Shown: positions 22,096 to 33,300, numbered from the stretch's first letter. The stretch is 64,000 nt of DNA from Carposina sasakii (GCA_014607495.2 CP053154.1:1116001-1180000); one strand, 5' to 3'. Numbers and translations are program-made. The notes: a model not told the origin generated them from the letters alone.

Positions 22096-22737
22096 CTAGT
22101 ATGTATGTAGAGATAACCAGCTGTCAAAATAAAAATACCCGATCTCGTAACTATTTAAAAAAAAGTCGTAATATAAACTATAGTCTAGGTAAAATATAAC
22201 AATGGAAATGGCACATACAACGCTGTTGCCAGCCCTGACATTATTGACATCCACCGAGCTCTTTGTAAAAAGGATTTCTCAAAATTCCCAACATGTCCTC
22301 ATCCTTTTGTCCCGATATTAATGAACTGTAAGGCCTTACGTATTTGTCAACTCAGCTTTTAAAAATACCAGTTTATATTTGCTTTCACTCGTTTCTGTAT
22401 TGACCTCTATTTCTTTGATGGTACAGTTGTTATTTCCGGGTTTCTTAGTATGATTATATCTTTGTGTATAATTAGGATTCTAATCGGATTACGTCTGATT
22501 GTATTTTGTATTCTCAAGGACGTTTTTTTTTATTCTTCGTTTGAATAAACGAAAGACTTAAAACATGAATTCTTTTTGTGGATTATTGGAGTTCAATGAG
22601 TGGTACATGGATAGATTTTTTATTATTGTAACGTCGGCCGGCACTTTAGCTTCCACCTGTCTTTTTTCACATCGACCTTTATCGTTTTAGATTTCAAAGA
22701 TTTCAATTAATTACAATTTATACTAATGCAGGACTTT
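22096..22737. other. Sequence without recognised feature
   Basis: No gene or repeat family recognised. Confidence 0.5.
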
Positions 22738-22740
22738 ATT

Positions 22741-22843
22741 GACATAAGCTGCATCTCCTTCCGTGCACCATTATTCTAAACAGCTGAAAGATTTCCTTGT
22801 ATAATCTGCAATTCTAGCTAACCCGTTTTGGGACACAGTTATA
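22741..22843 (+). repeat. Repeat family F, internally deleted, hit by a MITE
   Basis: The head AGCTGCATCTCCTTCCGTGC is joined to the far part (CTGCAATTCTAGCTAACCCG, TTTTGGGACACAG), with the middle missing. The family-C MITE begins directly at its TA. Confidence 0.65.
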
Positions 22844-23461
22844 CAGGTTATAACAAAAAGGTTATGTTAAGCGAAAAGCTATGAATACAGGGTGTTTTTC
22901 CTTGCCACCCTTAACGAAGGGTACGTACTCTATACATCAAATAAAGTAAGTATATGTCAAAAAATGCTGGGAAACAATGTAAATTTTTTAATTTTTTTTA
23001 TTACTTGATTGGGCAAAATTTATAGTGTTCAGTGTTTATGCTAGTTTTTTCATAGATTATTTCTCATGAAAAAATCTTGCTACACGCGTCAATGTGCATT
23101 TATGCAGAAAAACGCAGTTTATTAAACTCAACTTTGGACCCCAATATTTTGGAAACTAGACACTTCCCAGGCATGCTTCCATGGGGAAAAATGATCGTGA
23201 TGATGAGGAGATTCCATAGTTTTCGGGAACGTTGACGACCAAAAATCACCCTGTGTAGTCCATTATAAAGAACCTATTCCCAAAATTTAAAACTCGAAAT
23301 CACATGTTTATTATTTAAGATTGTATGAACATTCCTGGATGTTTCGGAATTCTCCATACTAACTGAAAAAAATAAACATTTGATTTTGAGTCTAAAATTT
23401 TGGGAATAGGTTCTCTATAGTGGGCTATTTTATAGCTTTTCGCTTAATATGTTACACTCTG
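22844..23461. mobile_element. Family C MITE containing a nested MITE
   Basis: The left end (CAGGTTATAACAAAAAGG to AAAGCTATGAATA) and the rest from 23256 (GTCCATTATAAAGAACC to GTTACACTCTG) make one C element. They are separated by family D (22888-23253). Without the insert the C copy is about 250 bp, as expected. C is therefore older than D at this site. Confidence 0.85.
22888..23253 (+). mobile_element. Family D MITE, full length, nested in C
   Basis: 366 bp. Ends are CAGGGTGTTTTTCCTTGCC and the reverse complement of CAGGGTGATTTTTGG, entering at a TA. The inside has TCTCATGAAAAAATCTTGC and TTTTGGAAACTAGACACTTC. Other copies are at 28246-28478, 30244-30601 and 63414-63795. The short shared terminus CAGGGTG and TA target suggest the same transposase type as family C. 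Confidence 0.85.
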
Positions 23462-23879
23462 TAGGTATATATTTTATAGGTACTTATGTTTTTTGTAATG
23501 TTATTTAGCCGGTCAGATAGCTTATCTATCATGATAAGTTTTAAAGAAATCAGATTGACTATCTGGCGAGATATTTTTTTTTTGTCACACGTTTCTGGAA
23601 AATAAGGATATTATAAGTTTATCTTAGATATCATTTAGTCATTTTGAGTAAAAGTCACCAATGCATTACATTTAGGTTGGAGTTTATTCCCATAACAAAA
23701 CCGAACCAATAATTCAGAACAAAAACACAATGTTTCACATTTTGACAGCGCCTAACTTTCCCCCACAAGCCTTATTCTAAGCAGGAATATCTTTATTCAC
23801 AAGTGACGGTTACAAGATTCTCTCTCGCCGTGAATTTATAGCCGCCCACGCCCTGTATAGCCTTAAAGGTGGTGGTCCA
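23462..23879. other. Sequence without recognised gene
   Basis: A scrap TTTTGACAGCGCCTAACTTT near 23740 is reminiscent of repeat P (35465, 52270). Nothing else is recognised. Confidence 0.45.
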
Positions 23880-24290
23880 TCAACTATGTAAGCTGAAATT
23901 AGTGATATTTATTGCGATGTGAAGACAGATGCGAATGGAACAGCTCAAATTTGCTCTTAAAACTGGATGGCTAATAAACATAGACTTACTTATATTCCTG
24001 TGTCCCCTAGCTGGGGCCTCCACAGATGTCCGCCATCCCGTTCGGTTCTGAGCGTCACGTTTTATTTCGCTCCAGTTCTTCCCTACTTTCTTCGCCTCTG
24101 CGATGATTGTACGCCGCCATGTCTGCTTAGGACGGCCACGTTTGCGCTTCCCTTGGGGGTTCCAATCCAGGGTTTGTCTCGGTATGTGGTTTTCCTCCCT
24201 TCGAAGCGTGTGGCCGATCCATTTCCACTTGCGGCGTTTAATCTGCTGGTTGATTCGGGTCTCACCGCAGCGTTCCCACAGCAATGAGCA
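23880..24290 (-). pseudogene. LINE reverse transcriptase C-terminal region, open frame
   Basis: The minus-strand frame of about 134 codons reads LWERCGE, then INQQIKRRKWKWIGHTLRR, then TLDWNPQGKRKRGRPKQTW, then WSEIKRDAQNRTGWR. This is the C-terminal tail of non-LTR endonuclease/reverse-transcriptase proteins (RRKWRWIGHTLRK, WNPQGKRKRGRP..TWRR, A.DR..WR). No start signal or upstream polymerase domain is present, so it is a 5'-truncated insertion. The preserved frame suggests it is relatively young. Confidence 0.85.
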
Positions 24291-24553
24291 TATAGAATAT
24301 ACTATATACTATAGTATAGTAGGTATATATTAAAAATTTGTTGTACTGTAGTTTCATCATCAATTAAATTTTGATGAGCATAATATTTGCCTTTCTCTAT
24401 CAGAAACGAGTATGCGTGAAAAGCTTAAAAGTAAAGTAGAAATTATAGCTATATGTAAAGTAACAAATATTAAATAAAATACGTTGTCGTCTCGCTGAAA
24501 AATGGAACAGTAGCTTTATCCCGAAACTCGGTTGAAAAACGGACATTCTGTTT
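24291..24553. other. Palindrome-rich AT sequence
   Basis: ATATACTATATACTATAG and TATAGTAGGTATAT near 24296-24330 are short self-complementary AT runs. Nothing else is seen. Confidence 0.5.
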
Positions 24554-24775
24554 ATGGCCTTCACCTACCGTGACTTGAAATTTACACGTTGGGATAAAAG
24601 TACTTTAGTAGCATTTTTATGGCGAAAAATTTCGGGTGTACCCCAAGGTGCTATACTGGGCCCATGTTTAGTATCGCTTTCGTTTTTCGTTATACAAATG
24701 ATGTTTATTAGTGGACGCATAATAGCTTGTTATACTCGTATTAGTTTGGCTTATTACGAAAACAAAAAACTTTAA
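24554..24775 (+). pseudogene. Degenerate reverse transcriptase core fragment
   Basis: The frame contains ISGVPQGAILGPCL (about residues 27-40), the conserved GVPQGS.LGP..F block of non-LTR polymerases that precedes the catalytic YADD. The expected YADD is not present: the following residues (ACYTRISLAYYEN) are diverged. The flanks show no other polymerase motif. It is an old remnant. Confidence 0.65.
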
Positions 24776-26000
24776 ATAATAGCATAATTAAGAGGTTAAC
24801 TGTAGCTTCACTTGGAAGGCAAAATAAGAACGTAGGTAAAGCAAAGTGGACTAGGTATAAGAACATCAAAATATAAAGTACACCAAAATAAGAAAAGTAT
24901 AAGAAAGTCCCAAGGATACATCAGGCCTGCTTAATTTGATAGGATCCTATGACATTGCATGGGTAAAATTAAGATATATTTTTATTGGAAGCGTGTAAGT
25001 GTCCATTTTCATGTCTAACCAAAATTACATCTACCCTCCGCTCTTCAAATTAGTCTCCCCAGGAACAAATCTGTGGAATTAAAAAGCCAATCTAAGTTAT
25101 CCCATACAATTACGGCACTTGCCACACCCTTAGCATTAGGGTGGAAAGGTGCACTCCTCACGTACAACTAGGGGTCCTTAGGAGTCCTTGTGGCTTTAAA
25201 CCACCCCCTCATTTTAGTTTGAACTAGGTATTCAGTGTAAATTCTCTATTTGTCTTCGTATTATCTTAATCGTACTTATATATTTGTTTGTAAAACAGTT
25301 ACAGGTTAGTAGATACATGTTCGGATTTTTATCATAAGAGATTAATGTTACTGTTAGTTAGACTGAATAACAATGTCTATTTATTGTGGAAGTTTTGTTT
25401 TTGGTAAATTTTAGTTTAGAGCCGAGGTCATGTCACACTATGACATGACACCTAGTGCGACTGGCAGAAGCTAAAACTTTCATCAAAGCAATTAATGTAT
25501 TCATCATTTTCAGCCATGAAATGGCCACTGCTGAATAAAAGAAATAAAGTATATTCATAAATAAATAAATAGTAAATACGGTTGCTATTTCTTTTACAGG
25601 AAGGCCAAAGAAGATCTTACTTATTCTTACAATAATCTTTAGATAGCTTGCTAATCCAAGTTACCAAAAAACTTATTAGAATCCAGTATATTAGTCCTGA
25701 TTTAGGTATAATTACGTGGAAATGGCCAATGGAAGTAAGTCCATACAATTACCTGCACTGGTCACACCCTCAGTATTAGGGAGGTTTCATGTTATGAAGG
25801 TGTTCTTGCATTTCTTAAGGGCTGTCACTTATTTAAAAAAATATCTCAATGAATACTCCTAAATTATAATTAACAATTTAGTTGGCGCCTGTTAGTCAGT
25901 CCCTATTTGCCGATTACGACAGAAGGGGAGTTATATATTTTTGCAATTTGTTTTTTGTCTTGAAGATACATAAATACTAATATTTTTATACATTATAACC
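24776..26000. repeat. Diverged pair of direct repeats in AT-rich sequence
   Basis: CCATACAATTACGGCAC, then CACACCCTTAGCATTAGGG at 25107-25145, is echoed by CCATACAATTACCTGCAC, then CACACCCTCAGTATTAGGG at 25740-25780, about 630 bases apart. They are copies of one dispersed repeat or an old duplication. No gene is recognised. Confidence 0.5.
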
Positions 26001-26138
26001 GGCGAACGTGCATGAAGAATATCATGAAAATAGATGAAGCGAAAGAGGTGTGTCAGGATCGTAGCAAATGGAGATCCGTGATATCTGCCTACCTCTTCGG
26101 GAAAGAGGCATGATTTTTATGTATGTATGTATGTATTT
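26001..26138 (+). mobile_element. Retroposon R, short copy with ATGT tail
   Basis: GAAGCGAAAGAGGTGTGTCA, GATCGTAGCAAATGGAG, then AAAGAGGCATGATTTTTATG and (TATG)n. A reverse copy is at 46996-47145. Its last 40 bases resemble the tail of retroposon A, so the two probably used the same reverse transcriptase. Confidence 0.75.
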
Positions 26139-26710
26139 TAGTCAATCGCCAATATACCCATATTATTAGGTTTATGGTGGCACATTAGTAAAAAATTATA
26201 TACAATAGCCAAGAAATCTGTATTAGATTTTTGGTGGCAACTATTTGCACTTTTTAATAATACTATATATTCCAATTTTATTGGGAGATAATGGGCATAC
26301 AAAGATGGGATTTTATGTTTCTGTTGTGGGTTTGCAAATGCACCAAAGGTTGCAGCACAGCCCTACCCGATGTCTGTCCCCTGGGATCGAAGCAGGATGC
26401 TGCCTGCATGTGCAAGTGCCTCCACAACGAGCTCCAGATAAATGACCACGTCAGAACTAAATTACAACGCATTACTTCAGTTTTAGTATCTTGCAATTTT
26501 CTTGGAAATTAGTCGCTTTTTTTGTCATATTTTTTATGACCTTTGTCATTTTTTTAGATCCTTAGTTTTATTCGGCCTACATATCTATTAGGTATCTAAC
26601 AATGTAATAAAATCTATAGGTAAGTAAAAAAAAATTGAGTATACCAAATGGTTATACTGAAATCGTCATGATCAATGTAAGACATGTCAGAGTTTATTTA
26701 AATCTTAGCA
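26139..26710. other. Sequence with an unsupported cysteine-rich open frame
   Basis: A less AT-rich patch (26330-26450) is open in several frames. The plus frame 26291-26512 has a cysteine cluster (VCKCTKGC, VCPLG, ACMCKC). I recognise no family, and no splice or promoter signal decides it. It may be a repeat relic or an exon. Confidence 0.25.
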
Positions 26711-26719
26711 TATCAGAGT

Positions 26720-26883
26720 CATCATCATCATCATTTACAGCTCTGAGAAGTCCACTATTAGACATAGGCCTCCCCCAACAACCTCCACTCCGACCGGTCG
26801 GAAGCAGCCTGCATCCAACCGACGCCCGCGACCTTGGCCAGGTCGTCCGTCCACCTCGCGGGTGGCCTTCCCACGCTGCGTTC
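26720..26883 (-). pseudogene. RTE LINE C-terminal end, 5'-truncated insertion
   Basis: The minus strand translates as GRPPARWTDDLAKVAGVGW, then MQAASDRSEWR and LGEAYVQQWTS-type residues. Here the second-last block reads GGGLCLIVDFSEL in a neighbouring frame, so point changes may have occurred. It ends in a (GAT)n tail (ATGATGATGATGACTC). TATCAGAGT at 26711-26719 and 26884-26892 is a 9-bp target duplication. This is the C-terminus of RTE-clade retrotransposons. Confidence 0.85.
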
Positions 26884-26892
26884 TATCAGAGT

Positions 26893-27245
26893 AATATGAG
26901 AATAAAATAATATAGTAACAGATATAAACCAGTACTGAGAATCACCTCAACACTATCATAAACCAGCTATAACATTTGCATAAATTCCTACCTACCTCAA
27001 TTTGAGTAACATTGACACTCAATTTGTATTAGCCAGTCAGTCTGTCTGTCATTTCACACTGCATTATTCATACAATAACCATAATTTAATGTATCAAACG
27101 TTAACGGTATAAATAATTAAAGCCGAAGAGTTTGTTTGTTTGTTTGTTTAGCTAATCTCAGTTCTGATTTGAAAAATTCCGGAATTACCAAGGAATGTGC
27201 CCAGCTGGATGGATTTATAAAGTTATATGGTTGGTGTGGAAAGCT
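26893..27245. other. AT-rich sequence with a short dispersed-repeat scrap
   Basis: AGCCGAAGAGTTTGTTTG and the (GTTT)n following it (27119-27160) resemble a common lepidopteran repeat. Otherwise nothing is recognised. Confidence 0.5.
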
Positions 27246-27335
27246 GAAGACGGGCCAATTGGTGGAGTTGGTAGTACACTGCTGGTTGCGCCATTAGGTT
27301 CGAATCTCTATAAATGCAAATATTCAATGTTTATT
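27246..27335 (+). repeat. tRNA-derived SINE head, target of retroposon A
   Basis: GACGGGCCAATTGGTGGAG, then TTGCGCCATTAGGTTCGAATC resemble A- and B-box regions of SINE I. The element continues after the A insertion at 27601 (CAATGTTTATTTTT). Confidence 0.55.
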
Positions 27336-27600
27336 CTTCTATGCTGCTCTGGAAGGGAAAAAAACGTATAATACTACAGCTGCTTCTCTTCAAGGGCATA
27401 CTGTACAAGTCAGTAGAGGGACAAGAGGGTTTTCGTGTTTTCTAGGCGATGGGCTGACCACCTGTCACTACTAACCGAACTTGTACATCTCAACTATACC
27501 CTCAAAATTTGTCAAAAGTGGCACCATGTGGTTCTATCGGCCCTTGGTGCTCTGCCTACCCCGTAAGGGATAAAGGCGTGATTATATGTATGTATGTATG
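27336..27600 (+). mobile_element. Retroposon A, full length with 11-bp duplication
   Basis: The head is CTTCTATGCTGCTCTGG, and the tail is GGCGTGATTATATGTATG. It is flanked by CAATGTTTATT at 27325-27335 and 27601-27611. It defines the family boundaries together with the copy at 44553-44814. Confidence 0.9.
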
Positions 27601-27754
27601 CAATGTTTATTTTTATTATATAGAAGTACAGGTAGGGTAGAAATTTCTATAGCTAACTTTAAAACTAGATAGGGCTAGCGTATATATGGGAGATCAGTTG
27701 AACAGTTCCGGTTCCAGTGCAAATATTGTTATGACGGATATCGATGTTTGTTTC

Positions 27755-27830
27755 TTAGATCTTTTACATCAAGCCTAGCTATGCTAAGCTAAATGTAGCT
27801 AGATCTCCTTTGCGATCCTGCAGTGATAGC
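27755..27830 (+). repeat. Fragment of repeat family F
   Basis: CTAGCTATGCTAAGCTAAATG, then TAGATCTCCTTTGCGATCC match the later part of family F (CTATACTAAACGTGGCTGTAAGATCTC). Confidence 0.55.
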
Positions 27831-27904
27831 TATTTCAATTTGAGAACACAGAGTATGTCAAAGAGGTACCTTTCTCGGCTGTGGCTTTACTTACTTATTT
27901 ACTT

Positions 27905-28025
27905 AGTCATTATAAAATTATTAATAAAGAAATGGAAAAAATTACTCACCCGGGTGGGAATCGAACCCACGACCTCTGCATTCCGCGTGCCAGCGCTCTC
28001 ACCACTGAGCCACCGGGTCAATTAC
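27905..28025 (-). mobile_element. tRNA-like SINE with well-preserved head
   Basis: The minus strand reads ACCCGGTGGCTCAGTGG, TGAGAGCGCTGGCACGC, then GTCGTGGGTTCGATTCCCAC and CCGGGT. Acceptor (ACCCGG/CCGGGT), D arm (GCTC/GAGC) and T arm (GTGGG/CCCAC) all pair. The anticodon arm pairs poorly (GCA/TGC around CGCGGAA), and U33 is missing. It is therefore a tRNA-derived repeat. The same 3' flank (GAGTAATTTTTTCCATTTC, then TTTATTAATAATTTTATAA) recurs at 37795-37850. Confidence 0.75.
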
Positions 28026-28245
28026 TCGGATGACGAATTTTACCATCTCTTTTCTAAATTACCTACATATTGCCAACGTTATTTTTCATCCCGATAGCTA
28101 TACACTAGCCAAATCTCGGCAAACATGAAACGATCATTTCCCATTATTTCAAGAACTCTTACACCTTTTAAATACTGGATCAACCTTTTAGTGAGTATTT
28201 AGGCTATATCTATGAATTTAAAGTTTGAATTGTATATAAAATATA

Positions 28246-28478
28246 CAGAATGTTTTTTCGTTGCCACCCTTAACAGATATTATTTATTTCTCGTGAAAAA
28301 TCTTGCTATACGCATCAATTTGCATTGATGCAGAAAAACGCAGTCTATTTACTCAACTTCGGACACTAACATTTTGAAAACCAGACACTTCCCAGGTATG
28401 CTTCTATGGAGAAAAATGATCATGATGATGAGGAGATTCCGTAGTTTTCGGGAACGTTGACGATCAAAAATCATCCTG
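28246..28478 (+). mobile_element. Family D MITE, internally deleted
   Basis: The start is CAGAATGTTTTTTCGTTGCC, and the end is the reverse complement of CAGGATGATTTTTG. About 130 bases just inside the left end, present in the copy at 22888, are missing. A TA target lies on both sides. Confidence 0.8.
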
Positions 28479-29844
28479 TATACTGAGATACGTGAATATT
28501 TTTTTAAATAATCTAATTTTAATCATAATCATCATAGATTTCATTTCAAAGTTATTTAGGCGTGTTTATTATAAGAACTAAATATATACAAAACGTTAAA
28601 ACGTAAAGATCCCATTAATATGCCAACTTTACAAAACTGACTAATCAACAGCTAATGAAATGCTATTTTGTTTCAGGTAACAAAGAAATCACAAGACGAA
28701 AGGTAAAACAAGACAAATTTCCCCCTAAGACAACAAAGCGATCAATATTCACAAAGCCTACAAACAAATTAAGCTCCAAAAATATTATTAAGGGTCATCT
28801 TTCAAAATGTCAACGATTCCGGGCGCGAAGGAGTGAAGAAACAAATAGGCGAAACGACAAATGCGCCAAAACTTAATGCTGGCAAAGCCTCAATTCATTT
28901 TCGTTAATTGTGAACGCAATTTTTACTCCTTCCCTGCGCGGTTTCAAAACTGAAATTTTCAGTTACAGCGTAGTAAAGTACCAGTAACTGATCTTAGACA
29001 TGCTGTAAATCCGAAATAAATTATACTTGTTTAAAATATTAAGGTTTGCATTAGTTTTATGTGAACTGAATCTATGAGGCCGTTCGGTTTAGACTTACTT
29101 GTATAACGTGTGTTTAGATCTTAAAATCAGTTTATTGTATAGAAGATGCAGGTGTAGTTGACGAAACAAAACTTTATATAAAGTTAGAAACATAACCCAT
29201 ACTATGAAGATATTACTATTGTGGAATGTTTATCCAAAAACATTGTCATTCTGAGCAATGCCTATGGAGTTCATTTTCTGACAAAGACGAACATTTTTCT
29301 ATACAAAAGTTTCCTGCTCTGTGGAACCACTTTCACTTTATAGTCCAGGAGTTGAGTTTGCATTTTATCGAGACCAACAATTACTTATGCAGATGGTGCT
29401 CTACCCTCCTCTGCTGTGAGGTTATTAACTTTGCCCTTCCTCCCTCATTTTGATATGTCAATAATTTTTGCTATTAAACGTTAACGGTTTTTTTTCGTGA
29501 TCAAATTTTTGGGTCGGAATGAGTTAGCAAACATATTTTTTTTTTGTATCGTCAGTCAAAATAGCAAACAGAGCAATACTTTCCTTATAATTACCAATTT
29601 GCTCATTTAATAATTACTTAATGCTTATGTAACGCTGGAGTTAAAATTACTCTACGTATGGGCCTTTTAGGCCCTTTTAAGACCTTGTAGGTATATTAAC
29701 CACGCCCCTCGAATAAATGCTAAAAGGTTTTCCTACAGAAAATGCTCGTGTACAAAAACTAGTATGTCATTTAGGACTGGAAAAACTTTCGGAATTAAAT
29801 AATGACTTAACCTCAATACTTATCGAATACGTATGGTTAAAATA
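28479..29844. other. AT-rich sequence without recognised gene
   Basis: A Lys/Arg-rich frame at 28655-28876 (plus) follows a good-looking splice acceptor (CTATTTTGTTTCAG ending at 28676). I recognise no protein. Other frames are short. Confidence 0.4.
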
Positions 29845-30075
29845 CCATTCGAGCTTGTAACAGTGAACTCATTTCATGTATGGATTTCAGAACTGTGCCT
29901 TAACTCATGCCTTGGAAACGACGTAAAACCGTATCGCCTAATCTTTTTCCGGTCGCGTCGCACTTTAGTTCCATCGGACTATGATAATGAAGGAAAAGAG
30001 AGCGCAACTGTGTTTATATATTCACTTGTGCACTTCAAATCTGCTGCATATTCGTGATACGATCGGTCGGTGTGA
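29845..30075 (+). mobile_element. SINE H, body only, diverged
   Basis: It follows SINE H (49344-49680) from CATTTCATGTATGGATTTC through CATGCCTTGGAAACG, then TTCCATCGGACTATGATAATG and CACTTGTGCAC, ending near CGATCGGTCGG. The tRNA-derived head is missing. Confidence 0.75.
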
Positions 30076-30181
30076 TGGGAAAAAGGCAAGAAAAAAACGA
30101 GCACATGTTTGGACTTTTCTATATTTTTTTTACATTACGCCTCGGAGTACTTTCCATCTTTACTTCTCGTTTATGTCTATC

Positions 30182-30226
30182 ATGATCATCATCAGCCTAT
30201 TGCAGTCCATTGCTGGACGTAGCCTA
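30182..30226 (-). mobile_element. RTE-like tail scrap of family B
   Basis: ATGATCATCATCAGCCTATTG, then CAGTCCATTGCTGGACG are the last 45 bases of family B in reverse, including the (GAT)n tail. The rest is absent. Confidence 0.75.
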
Positions 30227-30243
30227 CTCTATATATTTACTTC

Positions 30244-30601
30244 AGGATGATTTTTGGTCGTCAACGTTCCCGAAAATACGGAATCTCCTCATCATCACGA
30301 TATTTTTCTCATGGAAGCATCTGGGAAGTGTCTGGTTTCAAAATATTAGGGCCAAAGTTGAGTAAATAGACTGCGTTTTTTGCATAAAGCACATAGACGC
30401 CGTAGCAGGATTTTTTCACGAAAAATAATTAATATCTGTCTATAAAAAAACTGACATAAACACTAGACACTATAAATTTCGCACGACCAAGGAATTTAAA
30501 ATTTAAAAAAAAAAATCAGCATTTTTTTTTGCATAAACTTACTTTATTTCATGTATGGAGTACATACACTTCGTTAAAGGTGGCCACAAAAAAAACATCT
30601 A
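30244..30601 (-). mobile_element. Family D MITE, reverse orientation
   Basis: The left end is CAGGATGATTTTTGGTCG and the right side is CTTCGTTAAAGGTGGCCAC. The internal TAGACTGCGTTTTTTGC and TTTTTTCACGAAAAATAAT match the copies at 22888 and 63414. Confidence 0.8.
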
Positions 30602-30654
30602 TAAATATTTTTAACCAGACTTAGGTTAAAATAGAATGATCATATAAACGATAT

Positions 30655-30776
30655 CGGTCACCAACCCGCCTACCCAGCGTGGTGACTATAGGCAAATACC
30701 CCCCATGGCAGTCTTGTGCTCTGGGGGAGGCCTACGTCCAGCAGTGGACTGCAATAGGCTGATGATGATGATGATG
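30655..30776 (+). mobile_element. Family B, 5'-truncated with 11-bp duplication
   Basis: It starts CGGTCACCAACCCGCC and ends CTGCAATAGGCTGATGATG with a (GAT)n tail. ATAAACGATAT lies at 30644-30654 and 30777-30787. The last codons translate as LGEAYVQQWTAIG, stop. 5' truncation plus target duplication shows insertion by target-primed reverse transcription. Confidence 0.9.
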
Positions 30777-30787
30777 ATAAACGATAT

Positions 30788-32515
30788 AGCTATTCCTATT
30801 GGCCGGAAATAAAACAATGAAAACTCAGATGAGGGCAGGAGATGACGGGGTAAATAAATAAATACGTAACAGTGGATAAATACCTATAACTAATGAGTAC
30901 CGAAGTTGTCCAATTTAGTGTAGTTCAGAGAAATTCTTTTATTCCAATTTGAATGGTCATGGACGTCCTTTGAGATGTCCTGTGGGTTCCGGTTGGGCCA
31001 TAATTTTGGCGACATCTATTTTATATAGTAACTGATTATCAGCTTTTTGGGTTCGACTAATACCTTAAGAAATCAGTTTTGGACTGTCTGTAACACATAA
31101 TACGCCTCAGTGTGGAGTTTCTTTAGTGCAAAAAGAATTAATCTATCTATAACAAAATTGATTATATAATGGGTCGAGAATTCTAATCTCTTAAAATAAT
31201 GAGGCTTAAAAATAGGAAGCATACTACCTCAGGACCTACGCTAAGACTTCTCCCTCTGCCTGTAGACGGACCTTCCTCTGGGCCAAACTCATCGTCGTCA
31301 GGCTCTACCTAACATAAACTATAAACGGTAGTTACAACGATAACAGCCATATTGAAAACAGCGTGTATTCTCGCTGGTTCCCTGGCCCACCTCAGGGCAC
31401 AGATCACGATATTATGACAATATACTGGACGATACGAATGGCATCTCGACGTCTCATTGTTGGCCCGAACAATACTGCGCCTGAATCGCATGAAAATGCT
31501 GTAATACCAAACTTAACCCTGAAGCTGTACAGTTTAAATTACCACAGCAAAATCCGAACGGTCACTAAGCAAGTAGACGATTTTATTTTACATGCGAATT
31601 GTGAGGCTATTGCAGTTGAGAAAGGTTCGGTTTTGAATGATCTGGATTTTTTGAGTGCGAATTGTATTTATGCACCTAATTTTTTAGTTCGAAACTGCTG
31701 GAATAAAGTTCGTATTAGTAGTAATAGTAACACATGCAAAAAGCCAAATTTCTTTTAGTGACTCACTATAGTTGAAAGTCAATTTCCTCCTTAAGTACCA
31801 CGGAGCTAGCAACAGCGATGGTAAAAAATCTATTAATAATAATAGATTATAGATGCTGATTGCTTTATAATTCACATTACTTTTCGCAGCAACCGTGAAT
31901 AATAAAGAAAAATACTATCGCTATAAAATTGTAAGATAGGTACTTACATGACACGGTCAATTCCATACCTATAACTCCATATAAAATGTCACTTTACAGC
32001 TCAGTAGCTCAGTATAAAGTTATTCCGTCTGAGTACGGCGAACTTTTTGACAAAATCATTTTTTTCTTGAAGAAAACACTTCCATTCGCGAAATTTACCT
32101 AAGTTTTTGTTTTATTTCGCGGATTTTGCCGAAGTTTAATTTTTTGATATCTCTTTTTACCAGATGAGATTATTCCATACGCATACTTTACAAATATTCA
32201 TTCTTGATAGTATCTTTTCGATAGTTTTGAAAAAAACTTTCTTTCGGTACAGTTTTAAACTAGCAAGGTTTATAATTATTATCTCTTTCATTCAAAGTTC
32301 AGATATCTATATCGTATTGTCTAGTCCACGTGAATATAAGAGTAAAAGTATACTCCAAATTCTGGTATTTTAACATTTCTGTGGTTTGAACCATGGCCGT
32401 TGGTTAAACAGTTTTAGCATAATGAGTAGTGATAGCGGTTATTTGTAAAATCAATTAAATCTATGACTTATATTCCCTAAATTTAAAATCGTACTGTTGC
32501 AGTTAGCAAGCCATA
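30788..32515. other. Sequence without recognised gene
   Basis: The longest frame (31363-31758, plus, 131 codons) has no domain I recognise. No repeat family is seen. Confidence 0.45.
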
Positions 32516-33252
32516 CAGGATGTAACAGAAGCGAAAAAGATGTGTTTCACCCTAAGGAAGATACTAGGCCTCACTAATAGCAAGCTTAATTTTCTTCCGT
32601 CCATCTCTTATGCTAATTTTGACGACTCAAAAAAAATCAAATGGAAAAAGGTCGGTGTTGCCAATATCATCTCCCTCATTAGTTACGGTCCGTATATTTT
32701 GATGACGTATTCTTTAAATTGGTATTTAAAAAAACGACCTTTAAAAATTTCTACTTTCTTTGTCAACGTTGAATCTTTTTTAGTTAATTCGGTTTGTAGC
32801 GAGGGTCACCTTTACTGAATTAAGTTTGTTTGTCTGTCTGTATTTTACTAAAAGGCTGTGATGTAGGCGTGTAAAATAATTGCATTTATTAAGCCCGAAT
32901 TGGGTTAAGGGAGGGTTTTTTCAGAAAATATGCTTTTATTTTAGTAGATAATTTTTTCTGCACTTAATTTTTACTAATAAACAAAACAATTCTTTGATGT
33001 ACCTATGGAAACATTTTCGAATCAGAAAACCATTTTGTCATTTCAAATTACCTTATCAGTCTTACCAACACCAATATGTAAGTTCAGAATAAATAATAAA
33101 AGTATACTGCTCGAAAACCTCTAGAACCTAACTCCTAGACCTATCATGACTATATAGGTCTATATATATATAGGTCTGGTGGGTGAGCCCCTGTTGGAAA
33201 ATCTATCTTCCGATTAAATCCTGATACAAGTTACAAAAAAATGTACCTGAAA
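32516..33252. other. AT-rich sequence beginning with a MITE scrap
   Basis: ACAGGATGTAACAGAAGCG at 32516-32534 looks like a family-C terminus. A 92-codon frame (32540-32818, plus) is unrecognised. Short TATA-rich direct repeats with AGGTCT lie near 33155-33178. Confidence 0.45.
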
Positions 33253-33300
33253 ACTAGTGGACGCCCGCGACTTCGTCCGCCTGGACCATCTATGTCTGTC
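33253..33300 (+). repeat. Fragment of family E head
   Basis: CTAGTGGACGCCCGCGACTTC, then GTCCGCCTGGAC. The body of family E is absent. Confidence 0.65.

Noticed and set aside
26635..26910. 91-codon plus frame rich in Pro and Arg
   Set aside because: Antisense reading of an RTE tail that has a (GAT)n end and a target duplication.
27946..28020. Functional tRNA gene on the minus strand
   Set aside because: Acceptor, D and T arms pair, but the anticodon arm does not, U33 is absent, and the same sequence with a shared 3' flank recurs at 2894 and 37795. It is a tRNA-derived SINE.
31363..31758. 131-codon plus-strand frame
   Set aside because: No recognisable domain, no coding-like composition and no splice or promoter support.
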